Below, piece by piece: positions 17,082 through 26,212 of a stretch of 64,000 nt of DNA (positions within the stretch are counted from its first letter, which is position 1; every line of letters starts with the position of its first letter). The translations under genes and the position numbers were made by a program. Under the pieces are notes generated by a model that worked only from the letters and a program-made list of their open reading frames with translations, did no database searches and was not told the DNA's origin. The stretch is from DATGFB01 sp032160545 (GTDB taxonomy: Bacteria > Actinomycetota > Actinomycetes > Mycobacteriales > Jatrophihabitantaceae). The DNA lies in the NCBI GenBank assembly GCA_032160545.1, contig JAVHVN010000010.1:14565-78564 (forward strand). Direction: 5' to 3'.

Positions 17082-18568
17082 AGGGATCGCTGCTGGTCGC
17101 CGGTACGACGTCGGACGCCGGCAAGTCGGTGCTCACCGCGGGCATCTGCCGGTGGCTCGCGCGGCAGGGTGTCAAGGTCGCGCCGTTCAAGGCGCAGAAC
17201 ATGTCGCTGAACTCGATGGTCACGGCGGACGGCGCCGAGATCGGCCGCGCACAGGCCATGCAGGCCGCAGCCGCGGGCATCGAGCCCGAGGCTGCGATGA
17301 ACCCCGTGCTGCTCAAGCCGGGCAGCGAGCTGCGTTCGCAGGTCATCCTGCTCGGCAGACCGATCGCCGACGTCGACGCGCTGAACTACCGCGATCTCAA
17401 ACCGATGCTGCAGCAGGCGGTTCTGGACGCATATGCCGACCTGCGTTCGCGGTTCGACGTGGTGGTGTGCGAAGGAGCCGGCAGCCCGGCCGAGATCAAC
17501 CTGCGTGACCGTGACCTGGCCAACATGGGGCTGGCCCGTGCGCTGGACCTGCCGACGATCGTCGTCGGCGACATCGACCGTGGGGGAGTGCTCGCGGCGA
17601 TGTTCGGCACGCTCGCACTGCTCGCTCCCGAGGATCAGGCCCTCGTCGCCGGCTTCGTGGTCAACAAGTTCCGTGGTGACGTGCGGCTGCTGCAGCCCGG
17701 GCTGGACGAGCTGACCGCGCGCACCGGCCGTCCGGTGCTCGGTGTGCTGCCGTGGCTCGGCGGGCTGTGGCTCGACGTCGAGGACTCGCTCGACCTCGAG
17801 TCCCGGCCGCGCGAGTCGCTGCCGCCGGTCGGGCACGAGACGCTGCGAGTGGCGGTGATCCGGCTGCCGCGGCTGTCGAACGTCACCGACATCGACGCGC
17901 TCGCGTCGGAGCCCGGCGTCGTGGTGCGGCTGGTGACGTCGCCGGACGGGATCCAGGACGCGGACCTGGTGCTGATCCCGGGCACGCGTTCGACGGTCGC
18001 CGACCTCGAGTGGCTGCGCTCGACGGGGCTGGCCGATGCGATCACCCGCCGAGCGGCCGGTGGCGGCCAGACGATCGGGGTCTGTGGCGGCTTCCAGATG
18101 TTGGCACACACCATCGACGACGAGGTCGAGAGCCAGATGGGGACGGTCGCGGGGCTCGGCCTGCTGCCGGTGCGGTTCACGTTCGCTGCCACGAAGACCC
18201 TCGCCCGCCCGCGCGGTGTCGCGCTCGGCGAACCGGTCGAAGGCTACGAGATCCACCACGGCGTCGGCACGGTCGAGGGCGGCGAGCCGTTCCTGGACGG
18301 GTGCACCGCCGGCCCGGTGTGGGGGACGACCTGGCACGGCGTGTTCGAGAACGACGGCTTCCGCCGCGCGTTCCTCACCCAGGTGGCCGCGTCCGCCCGG
18401 CGCCGATTCGTCCCGGCACCGGACACCTCGTTCGCCGGCCTGCGCTCGGCCCGCCTGGACGCCCTCGGCGACCTGGTCGCCGAGCATCTCGACACCGCCG
18501 CGCTCCTCCGCTTGATCGAGGGGGGCGCACCCGCGGGGCAGCCGACGGTGGTGTCGAGGCTGAGCTGA
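17078..18568 (+). CDS. cobQ: Cobyric acid synthase
   Basis: Amidates positions b, d, e and g of adenosylcobyrinic acid a,c-diamide using glutamine and ATP (496 aa). The N-terminal dethiobiotin-synthetase-like domain has the P-loop GTTSDAGKS and FKAQNMSLNS. The C-terminal class-I glutaminase-like domain has the nucleophile cysteine in GVCGGFQML and histidines in YEIHHG and TTWHGVFEND. Complete. It begins inside the cobD stop codon. The product is used by CobD and later enzymes. Confidence 0.96.
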   Translation: MKGSLLVAGTTSDAGKSVLTAGICRWLARQGVKVAPFKAQNMSLNSMVTADGAEIGRAQAMQAAAAGIEPEAAMNPVLLKPGSELRSQVILLGRPIADVDALNYRDLKPMLQQAVLDAYADLRSRFDVVVCEGAGSPAEINLRDRDLANMGLARALDLPTIVVGDIDRGGVLAAMFGTLALLAPEDQALVAGFVVNKFRGDVRLLQPGLDELTARTGRPVLGVLPWLGGLWLDVEDSLDLESRPRESLPPVGHETLRVAVIRLPRLSNVTDIDALASEPGVVVRLVTSPDGIQDADLVLIPGTRSTVADLEWLRSTGLADAITRRAAGGGQTIGVCGGFQMLAHTIDDEVESQMGTVAGLGLLPVRFTFAATKTLARPRGVALGEPVEGYEIHHGVGTVEGGEPFLDGCTAGPVWGTTWHGVFENDGFRRAFLTQVAASARRRFVPAPDTSFAGLRSARLDALGDLVAEHLDTAALLRLIEGGAPAGQPTVVSRLS

Positions 18569-18586
18569 CCGGGCAGGATCGGCCCC

Positions 18587-19105
18587 ATGGATCAGCAACC
18601 CCTCGCGGTCTGGGGCCTCAGCACGACCAGCCTGGTGTTGTGGGCCGTCGCCGCGGCGGTCGTCCTGTCGGTACTCGCCGGGCTGATCGGGCGGGCACTC
18701 GTGCGCCGCGGCCTGCGGGAGCCGTTCGTGGTACGGCTGATCAACCGGGCGTCCGAGAACGTCGTCGACGTGATCAAGCGGCCCATCACGATCGCGGTGC
18801 TCGACGAGGTCGCCGAGGTGCTGCGGACCGGCCACTACACCCGCAACATCGCCGCGGCACTGCTCGAGAACCAGGCGGAGATCAAGCAGATGATCGCCGA
18901 GAAGATCAAGTCGGACCCGACGGCGGGGCGCATCGGGCTGCTGCCGTTCCACGACCGGATCATCAACGAGGCGAGCGAGACCGCGCTGCGTGTGTTGCTC
19001 GAGGTGCTCGCCGACCCGCGCACCGACGAACTCGTGTCGGACCTGCTTCGTGACAACATCACGCAGATCCGCGCCGCGGTGCGCGCGCGCCAGAACGAGT
19101 CGTGA
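18587..19105 (+). CDS. Hypothetical membrane-anchored protein downstream of cobQ
   Basis: 172 aa, family not recognised. One N-terminal transmembrane helix (about residues 15-38) is followed by a basic segment (RRGLREPFVVRLINRA) and a helical, charged soluble domain to the end. No cysteine pairs or catalytic motifs stand out. A possible -10 box CAGGAT (18574-18579) lies 7 nt before the ATG, so it may be transcribed separately as a leaderless gene rather than with cobQ, 18 bp upstream. It converges with cobN across a palindromic element. A role in B12 synthesis is unproven. Confidence 0.6.
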   Translation: MDQQPLAVWGLSTTSLVLWAVAAAVVLSVLAGLIGRALVRRGLREPFVVRLINRASENVVDVIKRPITIAVLDEVAEVLRTGHYTRNIAAALLENQAEIKQMIAEKIKSDPTAGRIGLLPFHDRIINEASETALRVLLEVLADPRTDELVSDLLRDNITQIRAAVRARQNES

Positions 19106-19156
19106 ACGCTGCGCTGCCAACCGTTCGTCATCCCCAGCCCGCTCTCCCGACCTCCA

Positions 19157-19206
19157 TGATCAAGAGATCCCTGGCGTCGAATATCGACGGAATCGGCTCT
19201 TGATCA
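19157..19206. repeat. Nested palindromic element, copy A (intergenic)
   Basis: Outer arms TGATCAAGAG (19157-19166) and CTCTTGATCA (19197-19206) are perfect. Inside is a second stem, CGTCGA-ATA-TCGACG. It fills the gap between two convergent genes and may act as a bidirectional terminator. A related copy with compensatory arm changes lies at 31861-31911. Confidence 0.85.
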
Positions 19207-19228
19207 CGGAGAAGGGAGGGGCGACCGG

Positions 19229-22200
19229 TCAGCGGTCCTCGAGATCCCCCTCGGTCTCGAGGTAGGCCGCGCGCAGCGCCGCGAGCGTTGCCGGATCGGG
19301 CTCGGCCCACAGCCTGCGGTCGGCCGCCTCGAGCAGCCGCTCGGCGATGCCGTGCAGCGCCCACGGGTTCGACTCCTGCAGGAACTTGCGAGTCCCGGGG
19401 TCGAGCACGTAGCTCTCGGTGAGCTTCTCGTACATCCAGTCCTCGACGACCCCGGCGGTGGCGTCGTAGCCGAAGAGGTAGTCGACCGTCGCCGCCAGCT
19501 CGAACGCGCCCTTGTAGCCGTGCCGCTTCATCGCCTCGATCCAGCGCGGGTTGACGACACGCGCCCGGAAGATGCGCGCGGTCTCCTCGCTCAACGAGCG
19601 GGTGCGCACCGAGTCGGGCCGCGTCGAGTCGCCGACGTAGGCACGGGGGGACGAGCCGGTGAGCGCCCGCACCGTCGCGATCATGCCGCCGTGGTACTGG
19701 AAGTAGTCGTCGGAGTCGGCGATGTCGTGTTCGAGGGTGTCGGTGTTCTTCGCGGCGACCGCGATCCGGCGGTACGCCGTCTCCATGTCGGTGCGCGCGT
19801 CGCGGCCGTCGAGCCCGCGGCCGTAGGCGAAGCCGCCCCACGCCGCGTACACCTCCGCCAGATCGGCGTCGTCGCGCCAGTTGCGCGCGTCGATCAGGGG
19901 CAGCAGGCCGGCGCCGTACGCGCCCGGCTTGGAGCCGAAGATGCGCGTCGTGGCGCGGCGCTCGTCGCCGTGCGTCGCGAGGTCGGCTTGCGCGTGCCCC
20001 CGCACGAAGTTGAGCTCGTGCGGCTCGTCCAGCCCGGCGACGAGCTGCACGGCGTCGTCGAGCATCGTCACGACGTGCGGGAAGGCGTCGCGGAAGAAGC
20101 CGCTGATGCGCACGGTGACGTCGATGCGCGGCCGGCCCAGTTCGTCGAGGGGCACGGGCTCGACCGACGAGACCCGGCGCGAGGCCTCGTCCCACACCGG
20201 ACGGACGCCGAGCAGGGCGAGGACCTCGGCGATGTCGTCGCCCGCGGTGCGCATGGCCGACGTGCCCCACACCGACAGTCCCACCGAGCGGGGGAACTCG
20301 CCGGTGTCGGCGCGGTAACGCTCGATCAGCGAGTCGGCCATCGCCTGCCCGGTCTCCCAGGCCAGCCGGCTCGGCACGGCACGCGGGTCGACGGAGTAGA
20401 AGTTGCGGCCGGTCGGCAGCACGTTCACCAGACCGCGCAGCGGCGAGCCGCTCGGCCCGGCAGGCACGTAGCCGCCGTCGAGCGCGTGCAGCGTGTGGGC
20501 GATCTCGTCGGTCGTCGCCGCCAGCCTCGGCACCACCTCCGTCGCCGCGAACCGCAACACCGCCTCCACCGCCGCCGTGTCTGCCGGCGCCGCCGTTGCA
20601 CGGACGAGCGCGGGCACGGTGGCGGCATCCCAGCCCGCGGCCTCCATGCCTTCGACGAGCCGGCGCGCGACGGCCTCGACGGCGTCCGCGTCGCCGCGCA
20701 CGCCCGCGCCTTCGACCAGGCCGAGGGCCTCGCGCAGGCCGGGTAGCGCCTGCGCCTCGCCCGCCCACATCTGGCGCGCCCGCAGGATCGCGAGCACCAG
20801 GTTGACCCGCGCCTCGCCGGTCGGCGCCTCGCCGAGGATGTGCAGGCCGTCGCGGATCTGCGCGTCCTTGATCTCGCAGAGCCAGCCGTCGACATGCAGG
20901 ATCAGCTCGTCGAACTCAGCGTCGTGCGGCCGGTCGGAGAGGCCGAGATCGTGGTCGAGCTTCGCGGCCTGCAGGAGCGTCCAGATCTGGGCGCGGACCG
21001 CGGGCAGCTTGGCGGGATCCATCGCCGCGATCTGCGCGTGCTCGTCGAGCAGCTGCTCGAGCCGGGCGATGTCGCCGTAGGACTCGGCCCGGGCCATCGG
21101 CGGAACCAGGTGGTCGACGAGCGTGGCGTGCGCCCGGCGCTTGGCCTGGGTGCCCTCGCCCGGGTCGTTGACGAGGAACGGGTAGACCAGCGGCAGGTCG
21201 GCGATGGCGGCGTCGGACGCACATGACGCCGAGAGCGCCGCGGTCTTGCCGGGCAGCCACTCGAGGTTGCCGTGCTTGCCGACGTGCACCATCGCGTGCG
21301 CGCCGAACTCGGCACGCAGCCAGAGATACGCGGCGAGGTAGTGGTGGCTCGGCGGCAGGTCCGGGTCGTGGTAGATCGCGATCGGGTTGGCACCGAACCC
21401 GCGCGGCGGCTGGACGAGCACCACCACGTTGTCGGCCTGCAGGGCGGCGAGGACGATCTCGCCGTCAGGGTTGCGGCTGCGGTCGACGTAGAGCTCACCG
21501 GGCGGCGGCCCCCAGTGCTGCTCGACCGCCGCGCGCAGGTCGTCCGGCAGCGTGCCGAACCAGTCGCGGTAGGTGGCGGCCGAGATGCGCACCGGATTGC
21601 CCTCGACCTGCGCGTCGGTCAGCCAGTTCTCGTCCTGGCCTCCCGCCGCGATGAGCGCGTGGATCAGGGCGTCGCCGTCCTGCGCGTCCAGGCCGGGCAG
21701 GTCGCCGACACGGTAGCCGGCCGCGCGCATGGCCTGCAGCAGCCGCACCGTCGACGCGGGTGTGTCGAGACCGACCGCGTTGCCGATGCGCGCGTGCTTC
21801 GTGGGGTACGCCGAGAGCATCACGACGACGCGTCGCTCCGACGGCGGCACGTGGCGCAGCCGCGCGTGGTTGACCGCGATGCCGGCCACGCGCGCGGCCC
21901 GCTCGGGATCGGCGACGTAGCTCGTCAGCCCGTCCGCGTCGGTCTCCTTGAACGAGAACGGCACGGTGATGAGCCGGCCGTCGAACTCGGGGATCGCGAC
22001 CTGCGTCGCCGCATCGAGCGGCGTCAGGCCGTCGTCGCTGTCGAGCCAGTCCGCGTGGGACGACGTGAGGCACAACCCCTGCAGGATCGGCACGTCGAGC
22101 GCCGCGAGCGCGCCGACGTCCCACTCCTCGTCCGCCCCGCCGGCGCTGACGGCCGCGGGCAACGAGCCGCCGGCTGCGAGCACCGTCACGACGAGAGCGT

Positions 22201-22861
22201 CGGCCTGCGCCAGGGTCTCGAGCAGTTCCGGCGCGGCGGTGCGCAGCGACGAGCAGAACAACGGCAGCGCGCGCCCGCCCTTCGCCTCGATCGCGTCGGC
22301 GAGCGCGTGGACGAACGCGGTGTTCCCCGAGACCTGGTGCGCGCGGTAGTAGAGGACCGCGACGGTCGGTTCCGGCAGCTCGGGCCGGTCGGTCGCGGTG
22401 TCCGGCCGGTCGAGGCGGCCCCAGGTGGGCGTCGCCGCCGGTGGGTCGAACCCGAGCCCGGTCAGCAGCACCGCGTCGGACAGGAAGCGGTACAGCTGGG
22501 CAAGGTTGCCGGCGCCGCCCTGCGCGAGGTACTCGTGCGCCTCGGCCACCACGCCGCCGGGGACGGTCGAGAGCTTCATCAGCTCGGCGTCGGGTGCCGG
22601 CTCGCCGCCGAGGACGGCCACCGGCAGGCCGCTTGCGAGCACAGCGTCGAGCCCGTCCTCCCAGGCCCGCCGGCCACCGAGGATGCGCACGATGACCAGT
22701 TCGGCGCCGTCGAGCAGCGCAGGCAGCTCGTCGACCGCCGTGCGGGCGGGGTTCGCGAGCCGGTAACCGGCGCCGCTGGCGCGGGCGGAGAGCAGGTCGG
22801 TGTCGGAGGTCGACAGCAGCAGCACGTGGGGGGGCCAGCCTCTCGCGAGATCGGTGCGCAC
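19229..22861 (-). CDS. cobN: Cobaltochelatase large subunit CobN
   Basis: Large subunit (about 1,210 aa) of the ATP-dependent chelatase that inserts cobalt into hydrogenobyrinic acid a,c-diamide. N-terminal VLLLSTSDTDLLSARASG and VIVRILGGRRAWEDGLDA match CobN. Later hallmarks are MVHVGKHGNLEWLPGK, GVRPVWDEASRRVSSVEPV, VTVRISGFFRDAFPHVV and NPRWIEAMKRHGYKGAFE. The start is uncertain: GTG 22861 is used; GTG 22825 or 22915 are alternatives, and a 7-G run (22828-22834) lies here. The ChlID protein encoded at 30.8 kb probably supplies the ATPase subunits. Divergent from cobG. Confidence 0.95.
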   Translation of the reverse strand: MRTDLARGWPPHVLLLSTSDTDLLSARASGAGYRLANPARTAVDELPALLDGAELVIVRILGGRRAWEDGLDAVLASGLPVAVLGGEPAPDAELMKLSTVPGGVVAEAHEYLAQGGAGNLAQLYRFLSDAVLLTGLGFDPPAATPTWGRLDRPDTATDRPELPEPTVAVLYYRAHQVSGNTAFVHALADAIEAKGGRALPLFCSSLRTAAPELLETLAQADALVVTVLAAGGSLPAAVSAGGADEEWDVGALAALDVPILQGLCLTSSHADWLDSDDGLTPLDAATQVAIPEFDGRLITVPFSFKETDADGLTSYVADPERAARVAGIAVNHARLRHVPPSERRVVVMLSAYPTKHARIGNAVGLDTPASTVRLLQAMRAAGYRVGDLPGLDAQDGDALIHALIAAGGQDENWLTDAQVEGNPVRISAATYRDWFGTLPDDLRAAVEQHWGPPPGELYVDRSRNPDGEIVLAALQADNVVVLVQPPRGFGANPIAIYHDPDLPPSHHYLAAYLWLRAEFGAHAMVHVGKHGNLEWLPGKTAALSASCASDAAIADLPLVYPFLVNDPGEGTQAKRRAHATLVDHLVPPMARAESYGDIARLEQLLDEHAQIAAMDPAKLPAVRAQIWTLLQAAKLDHDLGLSDRPHDAEFDELILHVDGWLCEIKDAQIRDGLHILGEAPTGEARVNLVLAILRARQMWAGEAQALPGLREALGLVEGAGVRGDADAVEAVARRLVEGMEAAGWDAATVPALVRATAAPADTAAVEAVLRFAATEVVPRLAATTDEIAHTLHALDGGYVPAGPSGSPLRGLVNVLPTGRNFYSVDPRAVPSRLAWETGQAMADSLIERYRADTGEFPRSVGLSVWGTSAMRTAGDDIAEVLALLGVRPVWDEASRRVSSVEPVPLDELGRPRIDVTVRISGFFRDAFPHVVTMLDDAVQLVAGLDEPHELNFVRGHAQADLATHGDERRATTRIFGSKPGAYGAGLLPLIDARNWRDDADLAEVYAAWGGFAYGRGLDGRDARTDMETAYRRIAVAAKNTDTLEHDIADSDDYFQYHGGMIATVRALTGSSPRAYVGDSTRPDSVRTRSLSEETARIFRARVVNPRWIEAMKRHGYKGAFELAATVDYLFGYDATAGVVEDWMYEKLTESYVLDPGTRKFLQESNPWALHGIAERLLEAADRRLWAEPDPATLAALRAAYLETEGDLEDR

Positions 22862-22944
22862 GAGGCCCTCGAACGCGCGGGCCAGGCGCCGAGTGCGACG
22901 GTCCCAGCGTCGCACACGGGGTTCGGGCGGTCGGGTCCGGCACG

Positions 22945-22950
22945 TACGCT
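22945..22950 (+). promoter_or_regulatory. -10 box TACGCT of cobG (leaderless)
   Basis: TACGCT followed by 7 nt and the GTG of cobG, with no ribosome site. A weak -35 (TTCGGG, 22922-22927) is 17 bp upstream. This would drive cobG-cobH-cobIJ. Confidence 0.45.
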
Positions 22951-22957
22951 TTGATCC

Positions 22958-24079
22958 GTGCTGCCAGCGGGGACGGTCGAGCGTCGGCGCCGCGACCTGT
23001 GTCCCGGTGCCCTGACCATGCACCCCGCGGCTGACGGCCGGCTGGCGCGGGTGCGCACGCCCGGCGGCCTCGTGACGCGGGGGCAGCTGCACGCCCTGGC
23101 GGCAGCGGCTCGCGAACTCGGCTCGGGCCGGCTCGAACTCACCTCGCGCGGGAACGTGCAGCTGCGCGGGCTGCGCGCGGGAGCCGAGGACGAACTCGGC
23201 AACCGGCTGGCCGGCGCGGGCCTGCTGCCGTCGGCCACTCACGAGCGGGTGCGCAACATCGTGGCCTCGCCGCTTGCCGGGCTGGACGCGCCGGTCCCGC
23301 TGGCCGCGACCGTCGATGCCCTCGACCGCGAGCTGTGCGCTCGCCTCGCCCTCGCCGACCTGCCCGGTCGCTTCCTGTTCGCGCTCGACGACGGCCGTGG
23401 GGACGTGGCCGCGCTGGGAGCGGACGTCACCGCGATCGTCCGCCCGGGCGGTGGGGTGGTCGAGGGTTTCGCCGTCGCCGACGTTCCCGCGGCCATGCTC
23501 GCCGTCGCCGAGGCGTTCCTCGTCGAGCGGGCGGTGCAGGGCCTGCCGGCGTGGCGGGTCGACGAGCTGGGCGGCGGTCGCGAGGCGCTCCGCACCCGCG
23601 TGCAGGTGGCGCTCGGCGCACGCGCCGCGGCCGTCGAGGTGCCCGCCCCGCCGCCCGCACCCGCTGGGCCGGTGCGCCAGCTGGACGGCCGCACCGCACT
23701 GGTTGTGCTCGCTCCGCTGGGCCGGCTCACGGCCGAGCAGATCGAGCGGATCGCCGATGAGGCGTCCACCGCCCGAATCACGCCGTGGCGCAGTGTCGTC
23801 ATCCCGGACCTCGACGCGCCCGCGGGCGTCGCGGCCCGCTTGGCCGCGGTGGGGTTGGGCGTCGACGCGGGCTCCCGGTGGCGTGGAGTGAGTGCGTGCA
23901 CCGGCCGCCCGGGGTGCGCGAAATCGCTCGCCGACGTGCAAGCCGACGCCGCAGCCGAACTGGGGCGCTGGCCGGGCCGGGTCGTGCACTGGAGCGGCTG
24001 CGAACGGCGCTGCGGACGGCCGCGCGACACGTCCGTCGACGTGGTCGCGACGAGCGATGGGTACCGGATCGATGAGTGA
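22958..24079 (+). CDS. cobG: Precorrin-3B synthase
   Basis: Fe-S mono-oxygenase-like enzyme (373 aa) of the sulfite-reductase family that oxidises precorrin-3A to 3B, an oxygen-dependent step of the aerobic pathway. It carries RLELTSRGNVQLRGL and the C-terminal cluster motif CTGRPGCAKS ... CERRCG, supplying four 4Fe-4S cysteines. Shorter than most sulfite reductases, as CobG proteins are. First gene of a three-gene unit; its stop overlaps cobH by 8 nt. Confidence 0.92.
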   Translation: MLPAGTVERRRRDLCPGALTMHPAADGRLARVRTPGGLVTRGQLHALAAAARELGSGRLELTSRGNVQLRGLRAGAEDELGNRLAGAGLLPSATHERVRNIVASPLAGLDAPVPLAATVDALDRELCARLALADLPGRFLFALDDGRGDVAALGADVTAIVRPGGGVVEGFAVADVPAAMLAVAEAFLVERAVQGLPAWRVDELGGGREALRTRVQVALGARAAAVEVPAPPPAPAGPVRQLDGRTALVVLAPLGRLTAEQIERIADEASTARITPWRSVVIPDLDAPAGVAARLAAVGLGVDAGSRWRGVSACTGRPGCAKSLADVQADAAAELGRWPGRVVHWSGCERRCGRPRDTSVDVVATSDGYRIDE

Positions 24080-24692
24080 CTACGTCCGCGACGGTGCCGA
24101 GATCTATCGGCAGTCGTTCGCGACGATCCGCGCGGAGGCCGACATCGCCCGGTTTCCCGACGACGTCAGCCGCGTGGTCGTGCGGATGATCCACGCCTGC
24201 GGCATGGTCGACCTCGCGGGCGACGTCGGGTACTCGCCCGACGTCATCGCCAAGGCGCGCGCCGCTCTCGATGCCGGGGCACCGATCCTGTGCGACGCGA
24301 ACATGGTCGCGAGCGGCATCACCCGCCCGCGCCTGCCGGCCGGCAACGAGATCGTGTGCACGCTGTCCGACCCGCGGGTGCCTGACATCGCCGCGCGCAT
24401 CGGCAACACCCGCTCGGCGGCGGCGATCGACCTCTGGCTCGATCGCCTCGACGGCGCCGTGGTCGCCGTCGGCAACGCGCCCACGACGCTGTTCCGCCTG
24501 CTGGACCTGATCGCCGAGGGCGCGCCGCGTCCGGCTGCGGTCATCGGGACGCCGGTGGGTTTCATCGGCGCGGCCGACTCGAAACTCGCACTCGCAACCG
24601 CGGACCTCGAACATCTGGTGGTGCACGGGCGCCGTGGCGGCAGCGCGATGGCTGTGGCCGCGGTGAACGCGATCGCGAGTGAGGCCGAGTGA
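24072..24692 (+). CDS. cobH: Precorrin-8X methylmutase
   Basis: Moves the C-11 methyl group to C-12, giving hydrogenobyrinic acid (206 aa). The catalytic histidine is in VRMIHACGMVD (His41, equivalent to His43 of the studied enzyme). GAPILCDANMVASGI, NTRSAAAID and AVIGTPVGFIGAADSK are family motifs. ATG 24072 lies inside the end of cobG; the open frame further up is a cobG shadow. The stop overlaps the next gene (GTGA). Confidence 0.96.
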   Translation: MSDYVRDGAEIYRQSFATIRAEADIARFPDDVSRVVVRMIHACGMVDLAGDVGYSPDVIAKARAALDAGAPILCDANMVASGITRPRLPAGNEIVCTLSDPRVPDIAARIGNTRSAAAIDLWLDRLDGAVVAVGNAPTTLFRLLDLIAEGAPRPAAVIGTPVGFIGAADSKLALATADLEHLVVHGRRGGSAMAVAAVNAIASEAE

Positions 24693-26212
24693 CCGGCGTG
24701 GGCGTCCTGTACGGCGTCGGTCTCGGCCCCGGCGATCCCGAGCTGGTGACGGTCAAGGCCGCGCGGCTGATCTCCGCCGCCGAGGTGATCGCCTACCACT
24801 GCGCCCGGCACGGCCGCTCGATCGCGCGCTCGATCGCCGAGCCCTACCTGCGCGCGGGACAGATCGAGGAGCAGCTGGTCTATCCGGTCACGACCGAGAC
24901 CACCGACCATCCCGGCGGCTATGCGGGCGCCATCGCGCAGTTCTACGAGGCCGCTGCGGCCCGGCTCGCGGTGCACCTCGACGCGGGGCGAGACGTCGTG
25001 CTGCTCGCCGAGGGTGACCCGCTCTTCTTCAGCTCGTACATGCACATGCACAAGCGTCTCGCCGACCGGTTCGAGACCCGCATCGTCCCGGGAATCACGT
25101 CGGTGAGTGCGGCCTCGGCGGCCGTGGGCACTCCGCTCGTCGAGGGCGACGAGGTTCTCACCGTCCTGCCCGGCACGCTGCCGCCGGACGTGCTGGCCGA
25201 ACGCCTCCGGCTCACCGACGCCGCTGCGATCATGAAGGTGAGCCGGCACTTCGCCGGTATCCAGGACGCGCTCAAGCAGGCCGGCCGGCTCGACGACGCG
25301 CACTACGTCGAGCGGGCGTCCACGCCCGAGCAGCGGACCGCGCCGGCCGCCGAGGTCGACGCGCAGGACGTGCCGTACATGGCGCTCGTCCTCGTGCCGG
25401 GGGTCCAGGCAGCCGGAGCGCTCGAGCCGCGGCATGCCACGGGCGGGCGCGATGCGCACACCGGCCGGGTCGACGTCGTCGGGCTCGGGCCGGCAGGTCG
25501 CGACTGGTTGACGCCGCAGGCCGCGGCCGTGCTCTCGGCCGCCGACCACGTCGTGGGATACACGCCGTACGTCGACCGCGTGCCGCCGAACCCGCGCCAG
25601 CAGCGGCACGGCAGTGACAACAAGGTCGAGTCCGAGCGGGCCGAGTTCGCTCTCGACCTGGCGCTGCGCGGGGCGCGGGTCGCAGTGGTGTCGTCCGGCG
25701 ACCCGGGTGTGTTCGCGATGGCGAGCGCGGTGCTCGAGGTGGCGGCCGAGCCGCGCTACGCGGGGGTCGAGGTCGCGATCGTCCCCGGACTCACGGCGGC
25801 GCAGGCAGTCGCCGCGCAGGCCGGCGCCCCGCTGGGTCACGACTTCGCGACGATCTCGCTGTCCGACCGGCTCAAGCCGTGGCCGGTCGTCGCGCGGCGG
25901 CTCGACGCCGCGGCAGCGGCCGACCTGGCGATCGCGATCTACAACCCGGCATCGACGTCGCGGCGGCAGCAGCTCGCCGACGCGCGCGAGGTCCTGCTGC
26001 GCCATCGCTCGCCCGACACGCCTGTTGTGGTGGGCCGGGCCGTCGGTTCGGACGAACAGTCGGTGCAGGTCACCACGCTCGGGGCACTCGACCTCGACAG
26101 CATCGACATGCGCTGCCTGTTGATCGTCGGCTCGTCGCAGACCCGGGCCGTCCCGGGCCCACACGGGAGCACCCGGGTCTTCACCCCGCGACGCTATCCA
26201 GCCACGCCGTAG
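24689..26212 (+). CDS. cobIJ: Fused precorrin-2 C20- and precorrin-3B C17-methyltransferase
   Basis: Two SAM-dependent corrin methyltransferases in one chain (507 aa). CobI (about 1-240) begins YGVGLGPGDPELVTVKA and has LAEGDPLFFSSYMHMH and VPGITSVSAASAA. CobJ (about 258-507) has VDVVGLGPAGRDWLTPQA, VVSSGDPGVFAMA, VPGLTAAQAVAAQAGAPLGHDF and AIYNPASTSR. The same fusion is known in mycobacteria. The GTG start overlaps the cobH stop. Its last 32 bp overlap the 3' end of convergent cobK. Confidence 0.95.
   Translation: MTGVGVLYGVGLGPGDPELVTVKAARLISAAEVIAYHCARHGRSIARSIAEPYLRAGQIEEQLVYPVTTETTDHPGGYAGAIAQFYEAAAARLAVHLDAGRDVVLLAEGDPLFFSSYMHMHKRLADRFETRIVPGITSVSAASAAVGTPLVEGDEVLTVLPGTLPPDVLAERLRLTDAAAIMKVSRHFAGIQDALKQAGRLDDAHYVERASTPEQRTAPAAEVDAQDVPYMALVLVPGVQAAGALEPRHATGGRDAHTGRVDVVGLGPAGRDWLTPQAAAVLSAADHVVGYTPYVDRVPPNPRQQRHGSDNKVESERAEFALDLALRGARVAVVSSGDPGVFAMASAVLEVAAEPRYAGVEVAIVPGLTAAQAVAAQAGAPLGHDFATISLSDRLKPWPVVARRLDAAAAADLAIAIYNPASTSRRQQLADAREVLLRHRSPDTPVVVGRAVGSDEQSVQVTTLGALDLDSIDMRCLLIVGSSQTRAVPGPHGSTRVFTPRRYPATP

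Noticed and set aside
22862..22957. Cobalamin riboswitch between cobN and cobG
   Set aside because: Too short, and no B12 box or GCCACTG block on either strand.
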